64,000 bases of DNA from Rhodococcus sp. IEGM 1409 (GTDB lineage Bacteria; Actinomycetota; Actinomycetes; Mycobacteriales; Mycobacteriaceae): the NCBI RefSeq assembly GCF_030056735.1, contig NZ_JASHKN010000009.1, positions 186,001-250,000 on the forward strand, read 5' to 3'. The position numbers were made by a program, and so were the translations under genes. The notes beneath the pieces were generated by a model. The model saw nothing but the letters and a program-made list of their open reading frames with translations. It did no database searches and was not told the DNA's origin. This document shows, in pieces, positions 17,046 to 26,381 of the stretch (its first letter is position 1; each line of letters begins with the position of its first letter).

Positions 17046-18068
17046 ATGCGCGCTGTCGTCATGCATGCCCCCGGCGATGTCCGGGTCGAAGAGATCGAAG
17101 CACCGATGATCGTCGAACCGACCGACGCGATCATTCGGGTTACAGCCACGTGCGTCTGCGGTTCCGACCTCTGGCCATACCGCGGCATCGAAGAGCTGAA
17201 GGGCCCGACGCCGATGGGACACGAATACGTGGGCGTCGTCGAACAGGTCGGCCCTGACGTCAACGACATCAAAGTTGGGGACTTCGTCGTGGGCTCGTTC
17301 GTCGCGTCGGACAACACCTGCGAAATCTGCGAGGCAGGCTTTCAGTCTCGCTGTATCCACCAGGTCATGATGGGCTCGATCGGCACCCAATCCGAATACG
17401 CCCGTATCCCGCTCGCGGACGGCACGCTCGTCACTGTCCGCGGAGAGCCGACCGAGCGGCAGGCCCGCAGCCTCCTTACAGCCTCCGACGTACTCGGCAC
17501 CGGTTGGTTCGCCGCCGTAGCTGCGGAAGCCGGACCCGGCAAGACGGTCGCCGTCGTCGGCGACGGAGCAGTCGGACTCCTGGCGATCCTCGCTGCCAGA
17601 CAACTCGGCGCCGAGCGGATCATCGCCATGTCACGTCACGCCGACCGGCAGGCACTCGCCACCCAACTCGGCGCCACCGACATCGTCGAAGAGCGGGGCG
17701 ACGCGGGCATCGCGAAGATCAAGGAACTCACTGGCGGCTACGGCGCGCACTCGACCGTCGAAGCCGTAGGCACCCAAGAATCGATGATGCAGGCGATCGG
17801 AGCTACCCGTCCCGGCGGACATGTCGGCTACGTCGGGGTATCCCACGGCGTCGAACTCGACGGCATGAACCTGTTCTTCGCTACGGTGAGCCTGCTCGGC
17901 GGTCCCGCGCCGGTGAGGCGATTCCTACCCGAACTGATCGACCTCATCATGACCGACCAGATCGACCCAGGCATCGTCTTCGACCTCACTCTCCCGTTGG
18001 AGGATGCCGCCGCCGGCTACCAGGCGATGGACGAGCGGCGCGCCACCAAAGTGCTACTCACTCTCTGA
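17046..18068 (+). CDS. Zinc-dependent alcohol dehydrogenase (MDR superfamily)
   Basis: A 340-residue medium-chain dehydrogenase. Catalytic zinc ligands appear as CGSD, the GHEYVG motif and the usual Glu; the Rossmann glycine motif is VGDGAVGLLAI. The structural zinc lobe reads DNTCEICEAGFQSRC, with Asp in place of the first of four Cys. That is typical for one actinobacterial subgroup rather than a defect. ATG 17046 follows GAGGAG and starts the conserved N-terminus. Substrate unknown; the divergent MmyB-type regulator suggests inducible expression. Confidence 0.88.
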   Translation: MRAVVMHAPGDVRVEEIEAPMIVEPTDAIIRVTATCVCGSDLWPYRGIEELKGPTPMGHEYVGVVEQVGPDVNDIKVGDFVVGSFVASDNTCEICEAGFQSRCIHQVMMGSIGTQSEYARIPLADGTLVTVRGEPTERQARSLLTASDVLGTGWFAAVAAEAGPGKTVAVVGDGAVGLLAILAARQLGAERIIAMSRHADRQALATQLGATDIVEERGDAGIAKIKELTGGYGAHSTVEAVGTQESMMQAIGATRPGGHVGYVGVSHGVELDGMNLFFATVSLLGGPAPVRRFLPELIDLIMTDQIDPGIVFDLTLPLEDAAAGYQAMDERRATKVLLTL

Positions 18069-18217
18069 CCGATACCGACGGCTCGCCACACCGCCGACTG
18101 TTCGAAGCGATCAAACGCGTCCATGAGCCACGGCGGCCTGTTCCATACCGTCGTCGCCAGTGCGACCAGCCGACGCATCCAACCTTGCGTGGAGATACCA
18201 GTCCATTCGAGGTTGAA

Positions 18218-18636
18218 TCAGCAACTATCGCGGGGCGAGTAGTCCGCTTCGACGCCGTCCAGGAAGACTCGCAGCATCTCGGTGAAGAGCTTCGCATCCG
18301 ACCAGTTACCTTGTTGCATTGACTCGTTCAGTCGATCATCGAACTGACCAGGATTGGCGAATGGGGCCATTGCCGGGCGTCCGGTGGCGACGCACATTGC
18401 CGCCCCGACGGTCATCCGACGGGTCGATTCGAGAATGAACATCTGGTGGTTGGTGGGGATATTCGCAGCGGCCCGAACTCGGCAGTGCTCGGCGTAGAAT
18501 CTTTCGACCAACCCTGGTGGAAGCACTCGACTGCGAGCGGTGCGAGCCGAGAATGCTTCAAGAGTGTCTCCCGAAATCTTACCGAGGCCTCGATCAGCCA
18601 TCGCTTCCAGTCGCCTCCGACAAGAGCGATAGGCAC
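18218..18636 (-). pseudogene. TetR-family regulator remnant (no DNA-binding domain, one frameshift)
   Basis: On the minus strand GGDWKRWLIEASVRFRETLL and KHSRLAPLA are typical of a TetR C-terminal domain. The frame then shifts near 18528, and the neighbouring frame carries the rest (VLPPGLVERFYAEHC, then MFILESTRRMTVGAAMC to FLDGVEADYSP), ending at 18218. No helix-turn-helix is found upstream. It lies between the alcohol dehydrogenase and fadE5 and may be the lost regulator of one of them. Confidence 0.65.
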
Positions 18637-18839
18637 TTCGCTTGGTGTGCATCTTCTTTGAACCGGCCGGGCCGTCCCACAGGCACTTCTCGGTTGACTC
18701 GCGCCCCACGTTCGGCAACCGATTGTACGAGTGAATGTTTCGGGGTCCACTACCAAGGCGTTACTTCACAGCAAAGGCACCTACCTCTACCTACGGTTGC
18801 GTACTGAATTCCGTGTGGGGCAGGCTTTCTTGTGTACTG

Positions 18840-18881
18840 CTGACGAGCCGTATTTCTGATGAACCGTATGGCTGACGAACC
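18840..18881 (+). repeat. 16-bp tandem repeat upstream of fadE5
   Basis: Units CTGACGAGCCGTATTT, CTGATGAACCGTATGG and a partial CTGACGAACC follow each other with a 16-bp period. They end just before the ribosome-binding site of fadE5. They may be a repeated operator or a small duplication. Confidence 0.55.
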
Positions 18882-18895
18882 AGGGTCGGAGAACA

Positions 18896-20731
18896 ATGGG
18901 TCACTACAAAAGCAACGTGCGTGATATCGAGTTCAATCTGTTCGAGGTACTCGGGATCGGCGAACTGCTGGATGCCGGTGCTTACGGGGACCTCGACACC
19001 GACACTGTGCGCAACATTCTTGCGGAGGTAGCGAGGCTGGCGGAGGGCCCGGTCGCCGCATCCTTTGCCGACGCGGATCGGAACCCTGTCGAATTCGACG
19101 CACCCAACCACGCGGTAGTCGTCCCGGAACCCCTGCGCAAGACCGTCGAGGCGGTGAACGAGGCTGGTTGGTCGCGGCTCGGACTACCAGAGGGCATGGG
19201 TGGCGTTCCTGCTCCCGCGCCGTTGGTCTGGGCGATCGGCGAGATGTTGGTCGCGGCAAACGGATCGGCGAGCTTTTTCAACATGGGTCCGCTGATGGCG
19301 AGCGTGCTCTACAGCATCGGCAATGAACAGCAAAAGCATTGGGCCAAAGAAGGATTCGAGCGCGGTTGGGCCGGAACCATGGTACTGACCGAACCAGACG
19401 CCGGATCCGATGTGGGCGCAGGCCGAACGAAAGCAATCGAGCAGAATGACGGCACGTGGCACATCGAGGGTGTCAAGCGGTTCATCTCCGGCGGCGACGT
19501 CGGAGACACTGCCGAGAATCTCTTCCACTTGGTGCTTGCCCGACCCGAGGGAGCCGGTCCCGGCACCAAAGGGTTGAGCCTGTTCTACGTTCCGAAGTTA
19601 CATTTCGATTCGAAGACACTCGAACTGGGCGAGCGCAACGGTGTCTACGTCACAGGTGTCGAACACAAGATGGGCCTCAAGTCTTCCCCAACCTGCGAAC
19701 TCACCTTCGGGGCAACGGACGTTCCCGCCGTCGGCTGGCTCGTGGGTGATGTGCACAACGGTATCGCCCAGATGTTCCAGGTGATCGAGAATGCCCGGAT
19801 GATGGTGGGTACCAAGGCTGCCGGAACATTGTCCACCGGTTATCTCAACGCCCTGGAGTATGCAAAAGAACGAATTCAAGGCGCGGACCTCACCGAACTG
19901 ACAAACAAAACCGCACCCCGTGTGGCCATCACGCACCACCCCGACGTCCGACGCAGCCTGGCGATGCAGAAGGCCTACGCCGAAGGCCTCAGAGCGGTTT
20001 ACCTCTACACCGCCGCGCATCAGAATGTCGATGTCGCCGAGTTGGTTTCGGGTGCAGATGCCGAATTGGCGGCACGAGTGAACGATCTTCTGCTGCCTAT
20101 CGTCAAAGGCGTCGGATCCGAGAAAGCCTACGAACTGCTCACCGAGAGCCTGCAGACCCTGGGCGGCTCCGGCTATCTACAGGACTACCCCATCGAGCAG
20201 TACATACGCGATGCCAAGATCGACACCCTGTACGAGGGCACCACGGCAATCCAGGCGCAGGACTTCTTCTTTCGGAAGATCGCCCGTGACCGTGGCGTTG
20301 CACTCGCTCACGTAGCCGGCCGTATACGAGAGTTCATCGACAGCGAGGCCGGCAACGGTCGTCTCAAGGCCGAGCGAATCTTGCTCGAAACGGCGTTGAC
20401 CGACGTGCAGGAGATGGCCGGGACGCTCACCGGCTATCTGATGGGTTCCCAAGACCAGCCTTCCGAGTTGTACAAGATAGGCCTCGGCTCGGTGCGCTTT
20501 CTGTACGCGGTAGGTGACCTGCTCATCGGATGGAGACTGCTCGTGCAGGCCGAAATCGCGCTGGCAGCCTTGGATCGCGACGCGTCGGCAAAGGACCGGT
20601 CGTTCTATCGGGGCAAGGTGGTCATCGCGTCGTACTTCGCGAAAAACATCCTGCCTATTCTTGCGTCGACGAAAGAAATTCTGGGATCCCTGGACAACGA
20701 GATCATGGAGCTCGAGGAAGACGCGTTCTGA
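18896..20731 (+). CDS. fadE5: Acyl-CoA dehydrogenase, FadE5-like
   Basis: A 611-residue acyl-CoA dehydrogenase of the long FadE5 type; FadE5 of M. tuberculosis has the same length. The protein begins [20 protein letters not shown]. The flavin-contact motif is [19 protein letters not shown], and the C-terminal half contains [20 protein letters not shown] with the catalytic region [13 protein letters not shown]. It oxidises acyl-CoA in beta-oxidation with broad chain length. The start follows GGAG by four bases. A period-16 repeat and a decayed TetR gene lie just upstream, hinting at altered regulation. Confidence 0.92.
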   Translation: MGHYKSNVRDIEFNLFEVLGIGELLDAGAYGDLDTDTVRNILAEVARLAEGPVAASFADADRNPVEFDAPNHAVVVPEPLRKTVEAVNEAGWSRLGLPEGMGGVPAPAPLVWAIGEMLVAANGSASFFNMGPLMASVLYSIGNEQQKHWAKEGFERGWAGTMVLTEPDAGSDVGAGRTKAIEQNDGTWHIEGVKRFISGGDVGDTAENLFHLVLARPEGAGPGTKGLSLFYVPKLHFDSKTLELGERNGVYVTGVEHKMGLKSSPTCELTFGATDVPAVGWLVGDVHNGIAQMFQVIENARMMVGTKAAGTLSTGYLNALEYAKERIQGADLTELTNKTAPRVAITHHPDVRRSLAMQKAYAEGLRAVYLYTAAHQNVDVAELVSGADAELAARVNDLLLPIVKGVGSEKAYELLTESLQTLGGSGYLQDYPIEQYIRDAKIDTLYEGTTAIQAQDFFFRKIARDRGVALAHVAGRIREFIDSEAGNGRLKAERILLETALTDVQEMAGTLTGYLMGSQDQPSELYKIGLGSVRFLYAVGDLLIGWRLLVQAEIALAALDRDASAKDRSFYRGKVVIASYFAKNILPILASTKEILGSLDNEIMELEEDAF

Positions 20732-20751
20732 CAACGTGCCACAGTGAAGGC

Positions 20752-21237
20752 ATGCACATGCCCGATATCGACTACGTAGGAGTGTGGAGCTTTCCGATCA
20801 TCGGGCCGGATATGCCAGACGACGCTCCCGCCAATGTTGTCGAGGCGTGCCAGGCCGTCGGCAGGGATCTGCAGTGCCGATGGCACGGCCCAGATACGTA
20901 CATCGAGAACTGCCTGTGGACTATCTCGTTGCTCGATGACGGTCAGTGCCACCTCGCGCTCGACGCTGGTCCGCGGCCGAAGGACAAGAGTGCAGGAACC
21001 AGCCCACTGAGGGGCTTCGGGTTCGGCGGGCCGCACATCGAACAGCCTGTGCAGGAGCTGACGGCCCTGATCGCCGGAGAAGTCCAGGATCAGCTGGCCG
21101 GTGGATTTCCCTTTGTGCACTGGCCCATCGAGAAGGACCGATTCTTGATGCCGTCATTACGAGACGGGCGCGCGGTATGGGTGGTTCGCAGCTCGGATCG
21201 CATAGTCGCCGAGATCGGCGAACTCTGCCCGAGATGA
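20752..21237 (+). CDS. Conserved hypothetical protein, 161 residues
   Basis: A small soluble protein starting MHMPDIDYVGVWSFPIIGPD, with DAGPRPKDKSAGTSPLRGFG in the centre and WPIEKDRFLMPSLRDGRAVW near the end. No signal peptide, membrane segment or catalytic motif is recognised. Start choice is between ATG 20752 and ATG 20758; GTGAAGG lies upstream of both. It begins 20 bp after fadE5 and is likely co-transcribed, but there is no sequence evidence for a role in lipid oxidation. Confidence 0.55.
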   Translation: MHMPDIDYVGVWSFPIIGPDMPDDAPANVVEACQAVGRDLQCRWHGPDTYIENCLWTISLLDDGQCHLALDAGPRPKDKSAGTSPLRGFGFGGPHIEQPVQELTALIAGEVQDQLAGGFPFVHWPIEKDRFLMPSLRDGRAVWVVRSSDRIVAEIGELCPR

Positions 21238-21255
21238 GGACGCTTGCTGCGTGAT

Positions 21256-21639
21256 TCAAGCCTGATCGTGAACCGGCGACGGAATCTTGTTGGAACGGTA
21301 CGAGTCTGCACTCCGAGTCGGCTGCCAGAGACGCCAGTGTTCTACGGACAGCCGGAACGGGTGATGGTCTTGTAGAAGACGAGCACCGGGCGACAACCGT
21401 TCGTCTGCAAGTAGGGCCCACCGAAGAGTTTCGGTGGCAAGCGATGACAACTGCTCGGTCGGCACTTGCGGTGCACCCTTGTAGATCTCGAACGTCCACG
21501 ACGGCAAAGACACTGGTTCGGTGCAGGCCTCCAAGAACGTGCGCAGGCACTGAAATGCCTTGTCAGGCCTCTTGGCTCGAAGCGAGTGCGCACAACCCGC
21601 AGACGTCGGCAAACCGTCGTACGTCACTACTTCCGGCAA
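21256..21639 (-). CDS. Hypothetical protein, 127 residues, alternative start
   Basis: A minus-strand frame with reasonable actinobacterial codon use and a protein-like composition (LATETLRWALLADERLSPGA, RLSVEHWRLW). The only full-length start is TTG at 21639, with a weak purine-rich leader; internal GTG codons are possible. It follows the nitronate monooxygenase gene by 18 bp on the same strand. Not recognised. It could be a genuine small gene or a shortened remnant. Confidence 0.4.
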   Translation of the reverse strand: MPEVVTYDGLPTSAGCAHSLRAKRPDKAFQCLRTFLEACTEPVSLPSWTFEIYKGAPQVPTEQLSSLATETLRWALLADERLSPGARLLQDHHPFRLSVEHWRLWQPTRSADSYRSNKIPSPVHDQA

Positions 21640-21657
21640 TGTCCCGCTTCCGCGCCA

Positions 21658-22686
21658 TCACAAGTCGGTCAATCGCGTAAGCACTACCTCTGCCGGTTCC
21701 GCAGTGGCGTGGCGGTACCCGGTGCCGGCCCACAGGTGCATGCGCTCGGGATCGCTCTGCGCAACGGCGGCTTTGCGCATGGGATTGGTCAGGTGATGGA
21801 TCGCCGGATATCCGAAGGGCGCCTGTGCGTCGTAGCGATCGATGAACTCGTTCCGAAGTGCCCGTGCGGGACGTCCCGTGAAAGCTCGTGTGACGACGGT
21901 GCTTCCGCGCGACGTGTCGGCCAGAGCTGCCTTGTGCGGAGCCGAGGCACCACTCTCCTCGGTGCGCAGCAGCACAGTACCGACTACCGCGGCCTCTGCT
22001 CCGGCGCGCAATACCGCTGCGACGTCGGTGGAGGTTGCCAGTCCGCCGGCCGCCAGCAATGGAACCGACGTGCGGTGACGGATCTGAGCGATCAGTTCGG
22101 CGATGGGTGTTTCTGCCGGAACCTGCAGGGGAGTAATGGTTCCGGAGTGGCCGCCGGCAGCCGAGGATTGCACGACCAGGAGGTCAGCTCCCGCGTCGAC
22201 GGCAAGAAGTGCCTCTGCCTCCGAAGTCACGGTCAGCACGACAACCGAACCGGCCGCGCGCAGCGCCTTGACGACCGCGGGCCCAGGAAAGCCGAAAGTG
22301 AAGCTGACCACCGGAACCGGGGTTGCCAGGAGCAGATCGATCTTGTCGTCGAAATAGTCGTCGTCTTCGACCGGTTCGCCCTGGGCAAGTGTGACGCCGT
22401 AACGATCCGCCTCGACCTGGATCGCCCGGGCATAGGTTCGGAAAGCGTCGGCATTCACCGGTACCGGGTTGGGCGCAAAGACATTGACGCCGAACGAGAA
22501 TCCCGCGGCACGAACGATATCGATCTGGTCGGCCAGAGCCTGTGGAGTCTTGTACCCGGCGGCGAGGAAGCCGAGACCACCGGCCCGAGAAGCAGCCGCG
22601 ACGAGATCCGGCGTTGACGCACCGCCGGCCATGGGGGCCGCGATGACGGGAACTTTCAGATCGAGATCGGTTGTGAGTGCACTCAT
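21658..22686 (-). CDS. Nitronate monooxygenase-like flavoprotein
   Basis: A 342-residue TIM-barrel flavoenzyme of the nitronate monooxygenase/2-nitropropane dioxygenase family. Conserved parts are PVIAAPMAGGASTPDLVAAA near the N-terminus, GFSFGVNVF, the phosphate-binding QSSAAGGHSG, LLAAGGLATSTDVAA and GTVLLRTEESGA. It oxidises toxic alkyl nitronates with FMN. Two copies of CGGATAGCGCT lie in its leader. A decayed LysR gene lies upstream on the opposite strand, divergent, and was probably its regulator, since LysR/nitronate monooxygenase pairs are common. Confidence 0.87.
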   Translation of the reverse strand: MSALTTDLDLKVPVIAAPMAGGASTPDLVAAASRAGGLGFLAAGYKTPQALADQIDIVRAAGFSFGVNVFAPNPVPVNADAFRTYARAIQVEADRYGVTLAQGEPVEDDDYFDDKIDLLLATPVPVVSFTFGFPGPAVVKALRAAGSVVVLTVTSEAEALLAVDAGADLLVVQSSAAGGHSGTITPLQVPAETPIAELIAQIRHRTSVPLLAAGGLATSTDVAAVLRAGAEAAVVGTVLLRTEESGASAPHKAALADTSRGSTVVTRAFTGRPARALRNEFIDRYDAQAPFGYPAIHHLTNPMRKAAVAQSDPERMHLWAGTGYRHATAEPAEVVLTRLTDL

Positions 22687-22708
22687 TCGAACATCTCCAG
22701 TCCTTCGA

Positions 22709-22734
22709 CGGATAGCGCTCCGCCGGATAGCGCT
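22709..22734. repeat. 15-bp-period repeat in the nitronate monooxygenase leader
   Basis: CGGATAGCGCT occurs at 22709-22719 and 22724-22734. Each copy contains the palindrome AGCGCT. It sits between the enzyme start and the LysR remnant and may be an operator. Confidence 0.4.
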
Positions 22735-22861
22735 ACGGCGGTTTCATCATCTGACATCAAAAACTACCTCCTCATTCGAGGTGGCCGCCCGAGGGCCCGC
22801 ATCGAGATCGGCAGGGAATCGGAACCGCAATGCTGCGGCGGCCAAAGCCGCCGCAAGGACG

Positions 22862-23200
22862 ACGGCACTGCCGAGCAGCCGAGAATCTGCGTCGTCGCGC
22901 GGAACGTCTGTCGGGGGCGGAGCCCGTCCGGATCGGCTACGTCAATTGGCTTCCGACGGATCTGATCGCGCGCACCTCGGGGGTCGCGCAAATGCACGTC
23001 GACCCGTAGGTGGTGCCCTCGCATGCGCAAGCCGCGCGCGTGGCAGACGGCAGCCTCGACCTTGCCATCGCCTGGGTGCGGAACCCGATGTCGCCCAACA
23101 TGGTCTGAAGGCCCGACTGCTCGGCGTGGATCGGATTTACGCGGTGTCCGCCGATGCGGACACCGCGCCGGTCCAGGCGCGAGACGTTTCAGCCTTCGCT
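22862..23200 (+). pseudogene. LysR-family regulator remnant (TAG in place of Trp, plus frameshift)
   Basis: In one frame AAENLRRRAERLSGAEPVRI and GYVNWLPTDLIARTSGVAQM lead to a TAG at 23007-23009. The same frame continues VVPSHAQAARVADGSLDLAI. The TAG stands where relatives usually have Trp. A frameshift near 23090 follows, and the next frame carries HGLKARLLGVDRIYAVSADA and PVQARDVSAF. These are pieces of a LysR effector-binding domain; the winged helix is absent. The remnant is divergent from the nitronate monooxygenase gene. Confidence 0.7.
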
Positions 23201-23659
23201 CGACTGCCTATTGGCTCCGCCGTTGCGAGCTTCGATGGCCTCGATGGACTTCGTGAACGACTTACCCAGCACCTGAGTCCCGAAGAGCCAGAGTACTGAT
23301 GCCAGGAGCTTTCCCTTGAGGTTCTTGCCGTCACGGACCACCACTGCGTCGACATCGGTCAGGCCGGTGGGCTGCTGGGTCAGGGTGTAGGTGTGGCTCG
23401 ACGCCCCGCCCCACAAGTTGGAGTCGGTGGTTGTCATCACGACGCGATGCGGGTCGGTCCAGTCGTAGTGCAGGCGTTCCCAAATACCGCTGGAGCCCTC
23501 CGTGACATCCGCGTCGTGGGGTCCTTGTTGGTGCACTTTCAGGTAGGTGTCCGCGCTGCGGCCGAAGATTTCCTCGCGGCCCGGCCCGAAGTCGGTCAGG
23601 CCGGCGAGGACCTGTTCGGGCGTCGCGGTGGTCGTCTGGTGCAGATGAATCGTGGTCAT
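23189..23659 (-). CDS. SRPBCC-fold protein
   Basis: A 156-residue START/SRPBCC-type protein: TTIHLHQTTTATPEQVLAGL at the start, a central HYDWTDPHRVVMTTTDSN, then strand-like YTLTQQPTGLTDVDAVVVRD and a C-terminal helix. ATG 23659 is preferred over upstream in-frame starts because AAGGAAGG lies four bases before it. Ligand unknown. Its 3' end slightly overlaps the LysR remnant on the other strand. Confidence 0.7.
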   Translation of the reverse strand: MTTIHLHQTTTATPEQVLAGLTDFGPGREEIFGRSADTYLKVHQQGPHDADVTEGSSGIWERLHYDWTDPHRVVMTTTDSNLWGGASSHTYTLTQQPTGLTDVDAVVVRDGKNLKGKLLASVLWLFGTQVLGKSFTKSIEAIEARNGGANRQSSEG

Positions 23660-23773
23660 GGCGCCTTCCTTCAACTGTGGATGATCCGGTGCTGAAAAGC
23701 GGGTGAGTGACCCATCCAGCACACCACTCACGTGAAATGAATGAAAGAGGACTGCTCGCTCGGTCTCGATCCC

Positions 23774-24505
23774 TTATTCGCCGCTGCGCCTTCTGGCAGT
23801 GATTGCGCCGTGCGGCCTGTAACCGCTCCCCGTGCGGATATGGGTCTCGATCACGTCGAAACCCGCAGTGACCAGCATCTGGGCAAGTTCGGTGACGGGC
23901 CATCGATAACCAGTCGTCGCGGCATGATCAAAAGGCTCTACGGTTGCGCCTTCGAAGAAGCCGATCAGCAAACCACCACCTTGGCGGATCACCCGCGCGA
24001 ATTCAGCGAGCGGCGCCTCGATATCTTGCGGGTGGTGGTGAATGAGCGAGTACCAGGACAGCACGCCGCCCAGTGAATTTGTTTTCGCGTCCAAAGCCTC
24101 GAAGCCCCCGACCTCGAAGGAAAGATCGGGGTATTGGGTGCCGGCCCGTTCGACGAACTCGGGCACGAGATCGATCCCGCTCACAGCCAGCCCTCTCTGG
24201 GCCAGGAAGTCTGTCCACTGCCCCGGCCCGCACCCGGCATCGAGCACGGGGCCGGTCAGAGTGGCGGCCCAGCTGGTCACCAGGGCTCGATCAGACGGGT
24301 GCGTCGAATCCATGGAGCCGAAGAGATCCGTGTACTCCCGGGATCGGGCCGAATACGACTCTCGGACTACGTCACGGCGCGTTGCACTCGAATTCTCCAC
24401 GCCGTCAATGATCGTCGATGTGCACCTTTCCTTCACTACAACTCGCCGGACCGAAGGTTCATACTCTGTTGACGGTCTACGGTCACGAACGAAAACTAAG
24501 GTCAT
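23774..24505 (-). CDS. Class I SAM-dependent methyltransferase
   Basis: A methyltransferase of up to 243 residues. Motif I is VLDAGCGPGQWTDFLA, the acidic motif II end is GIDLVPEFVERA, and SWYSLIHHHPQDIEAPLAEF corresponds to the UbiE/type-11 motif post-II region. The start is uncertain: the longest form from ATG 24505 abuts the divergent gene, and internal GTG codons around 24436 and 24400 are possible, since homology begins near residue 44. Substrate unknown. Confidence 0.82.
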   Translation of the reverse strand: MTLVFVRDRRPSTEYEPSVRRVVVKERCTSTIIDGVENSSATRRDVVRESYSARSREYTDLFGSMDSTHPSDRALVTSWAATLTGPVLDAGCGPGQWTDFLAQRGLAVSGIDLVPEFVERAGTQYPDLSFEVGGFEALDAKTNSLGGVLSWYSLIHHHPQDIEAPLAEFARVIRQGGGLLIGFFEGATVEPFDHAATTGYRWPVTELAQMLVTAGFDVIETHIRTGSGYRPHGAITARRRSGE

Positions 24506-24754
24506 ATGGTGAACGAGAAAGACCTGACGTCGAAGATCCGCGAACTACTCAGCGCGCGATCAGCCGAGTCGAGCATCTGCCCCTCAGACGTGGCCCGCGC
24601 GGCGGCACCCGAGAACTGGCGTCCGCTGATGGAACCCGTCCGAGAGGCTGCCCGCCGAATGGTCGCCGACGGCGAAGTCCAGATCACCCAGGGCGGCGAA
24701 GTCGTCGACCCTGAATCCGCACGAGGTCCGATAAGGATTCGCTGGGCTCGTTGA
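24506..24754 (+). CDS. DUF3253 protein
   Basis: An 82-residue winged-helix-like protein of the DUF3253 family: IRELLSARSAESSICPSDVA, then WRPLMEPVREAARRMVADGE, and the C-terminal QITQGGEVVDPESARGPIRI. Starts ATG-GTG overlap at 24506/24509; AAGG lies four bases upstream. It is divergent from the methyltransferase gene. The family has no assigned function. Confidence 0.8.
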   Translation: MVNEKDLTSKIRELLSARSAESSICPSDVARAAAPENWRPLMEPVREAARRMVADGEVQITQGGEVVDPESARGPIRIRWAR

Positions 24755-24798
24755 CCAAACGAGTGACTACCGCCGGGTACTGCTCTCGCAGCGTGACA

Positions 24799-25665
24799 TC
24801 AGCGGAAACGGTCCAGATGCTCACGCAGGAACGCATCCAGGCTGCGGGGCTCGCGCCCCAGAACACGGACCACCGTGTCGGTAGGTGATTCCGGGCACGA
24901 CACAGCAAGGTGCTGGATCTCCAGAATGTGCTCGGCGAGCCACGGAGGCATGTGGGCGTGATCGACGAGGTTTTGACGCAGTTCGTGCGGTTGCAGGTCT
25001 ATATAGCGGACGGGGCGACCAAGCATGCGGGTCAGAGAATCGGCGATTCCGCCGTAGCCGACTGCCTCGCTGCCTGTCAGGACATAGGTGCCGCCAGCGA
25101 GATCGGCGCGCGTGAGCACGGCCGCGGCAACGTCACCGATATCTCGACAGTCGATCCAGTTGCACGGTGCGTCCTTCATCGCACCCAGAATGACCCCCTG
25201 CGCAGCCACCGCCGGTGCCAGGAGCAACAGATTCTGCATGAACGCATAAGGGCGGAGCAGAGTGTGGCGGAGCCCAGAGGCGCGCAGGTGTTCTCCGACG
25301 GCATGGTGGCCGCGGGAGAGAGTGATGGGGGAGTCCGCCGCAGCGGCAGGATCGGAGATCTTGACGATGTGTTCGATGCCGCTCTCGGCGGCGATGTCGA
25401 TGACACGCGTTTCGAGCTCGACCTGTTCCGGGCCGTTGGCCATGGCGAGGAAAAGCTGTTCGGCCCCTTCGAAAGCCGTGCGTAGCGAGGTGGGGTCTGC
25501 GGCATCGGCCGGCACCACTTCGACCAATCCGTCGGCCAAGTCGCCGAGGTGGGCGCGCAGCCCGTCCGGGTCGCGTGACAGCGCTCTGCTCGGTACACCC
25601 GAGGATGCAAGACTGCGTAGCAACGCGCCGCCTGTAGTGCCGGACGCTCCCATGATGACGATCAT
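24799..25665 (-). CDS. NmrA/azoreductase-type NAD(P)-binding protein
   Basis: A 288-residue atypical SDR. MIVIMGASGTTGGALLRSLA gives the GxxGxxG nucleotide-binding motif at the N-terminus; the middle has HIVKISDPAA and LRPYAFMQNLL, typical for NmrA-like proteins that bind NAD(P) without the YxxxK triad. ATG 25665 follows AAAGGAA and starts the Rossmann motif. It lies 55 bp downstream of a membrane-protein gene on the same strand. Function may be a quinone reductase or a redox sensor; not certain. Confidence 0.82.
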   Translation of the reverse strand: MIVIMGASGTTGGALLRSLASSGVPSRALSRDPDGLRAHLGDLADGLVEVVPADAADPTSLRTAFEGAEQLFLAMANGPEQVELETRVIDIAAESGIEHIVKISDPAAAADSPITLSRGHHAVGEHLRASGLRHTLLRPYAFMQNLLLLAPAVAAQGVILGAMKDAPCNWIDCRDIGDVAAAVLTRADLAGGTYVLTGSEAVGYGGIADSLTRMLGRPVRYIDLQPHELRQNLVDHAHMPPWLAEHILEIQHLAVSCPESPTDTVVRVLGREPRSLDAFLREHLDRFR

Positions 25666-25720
25666 CGTGTTCCTTTCGGTTGTTCCCCGGAAACCGGGAT
25701 CTTTTGATATGTGTTGTCTG

Positions 25721-26260
25721 TCAGGGTTTCTGACGCGCGAACTCGGTGTGCCTTGAATGCGCTCGCTGGACACCGCGCCATCGCCAGCTCACGATGACGG
25801 CGGCGACCGCAGCGGAGACAGGCAGATCGAGTTGCAGCCGAGCGAGCCAAGCGGTGTCGCCCACGCTCGTGTGGCCGGGTAGCCATCGGGAGGCGAACCA
25901 ACCGACGAGTCCGGCGATTACGGCAGCTCCGACGGCAAGAATTGCCGCCACCATGATGCGAGGCAGGGCCGTGGTCCACGATCGCGACCCTGCGCGGCGC
26001 TGCAGCCAGGAGCCGATCAGCAACGCCACCACTGCCGACGTGCCCGCGATGGACGTAAATGCCGCCAGCGTCAGACCTGCCTGCCCGGACGCGACTCCGC
26101 CCGCCCCCGCCATCAGTGCGGGGGCCAGGTAGGCGACCAGCGCCTCGCGCCACAGGGTGAAGGGTCGTGCGGCGCGACGAGCGGCAACTGCGGCTCTTCG
26201 TTTGGAATTAGTGATCTCCCTTTTGTTTTCGCGTGAGGTCGGTGGGGTGAGTCCGGACAT
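25721..26260 (-). CDS. Polytopic membrane protein, function unknown
   Basis: A 179-residue protein with a basic N-terminus (SKRRAAVAARRAARP) followed by four hydrophobic segments (LVAYLAPALMAGAGGVASGQ, AAFTSIAGTSAVVALLIGSW, RIMVAAILAVGAAVIAGLVG, LPVSAAVAAVIVSWRW). The start ATG 26260 has only a distant GGAAAG. The gene lies between the MarR gene and the NmrA-like gene on one strand, so the three may form a MarR-controlled unit. Not recognised. Confidence 0.6.
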   Translation of the reverse strand: MSGLTPPTSRENKREITNSKRRAAVAARRAARPFTLWREALVAYLAPALMAGAGGVASGQAGLTLAAFTSIAGTSAVVALLIGSWLQRRAGSRSWTTALPRIMVAAILAVGAAVIAGLVGWFASRWLPGHTSVGDTAWLARLQLDLPVSAAVAAVIVSWRWRGVQRAHSRHTEFARQKP

Positions 26261-26381
26261 GAAGGAGACCAACTTTCCGATTATGATTAGGCGGCTAACT
26301 ATTCGGGCATGGAAAGAGAAGTCTCTGTCGAGAATTGATGACGATTCGAATCGCTACGCGAATGCCTGCGAGCCCGGTCGA

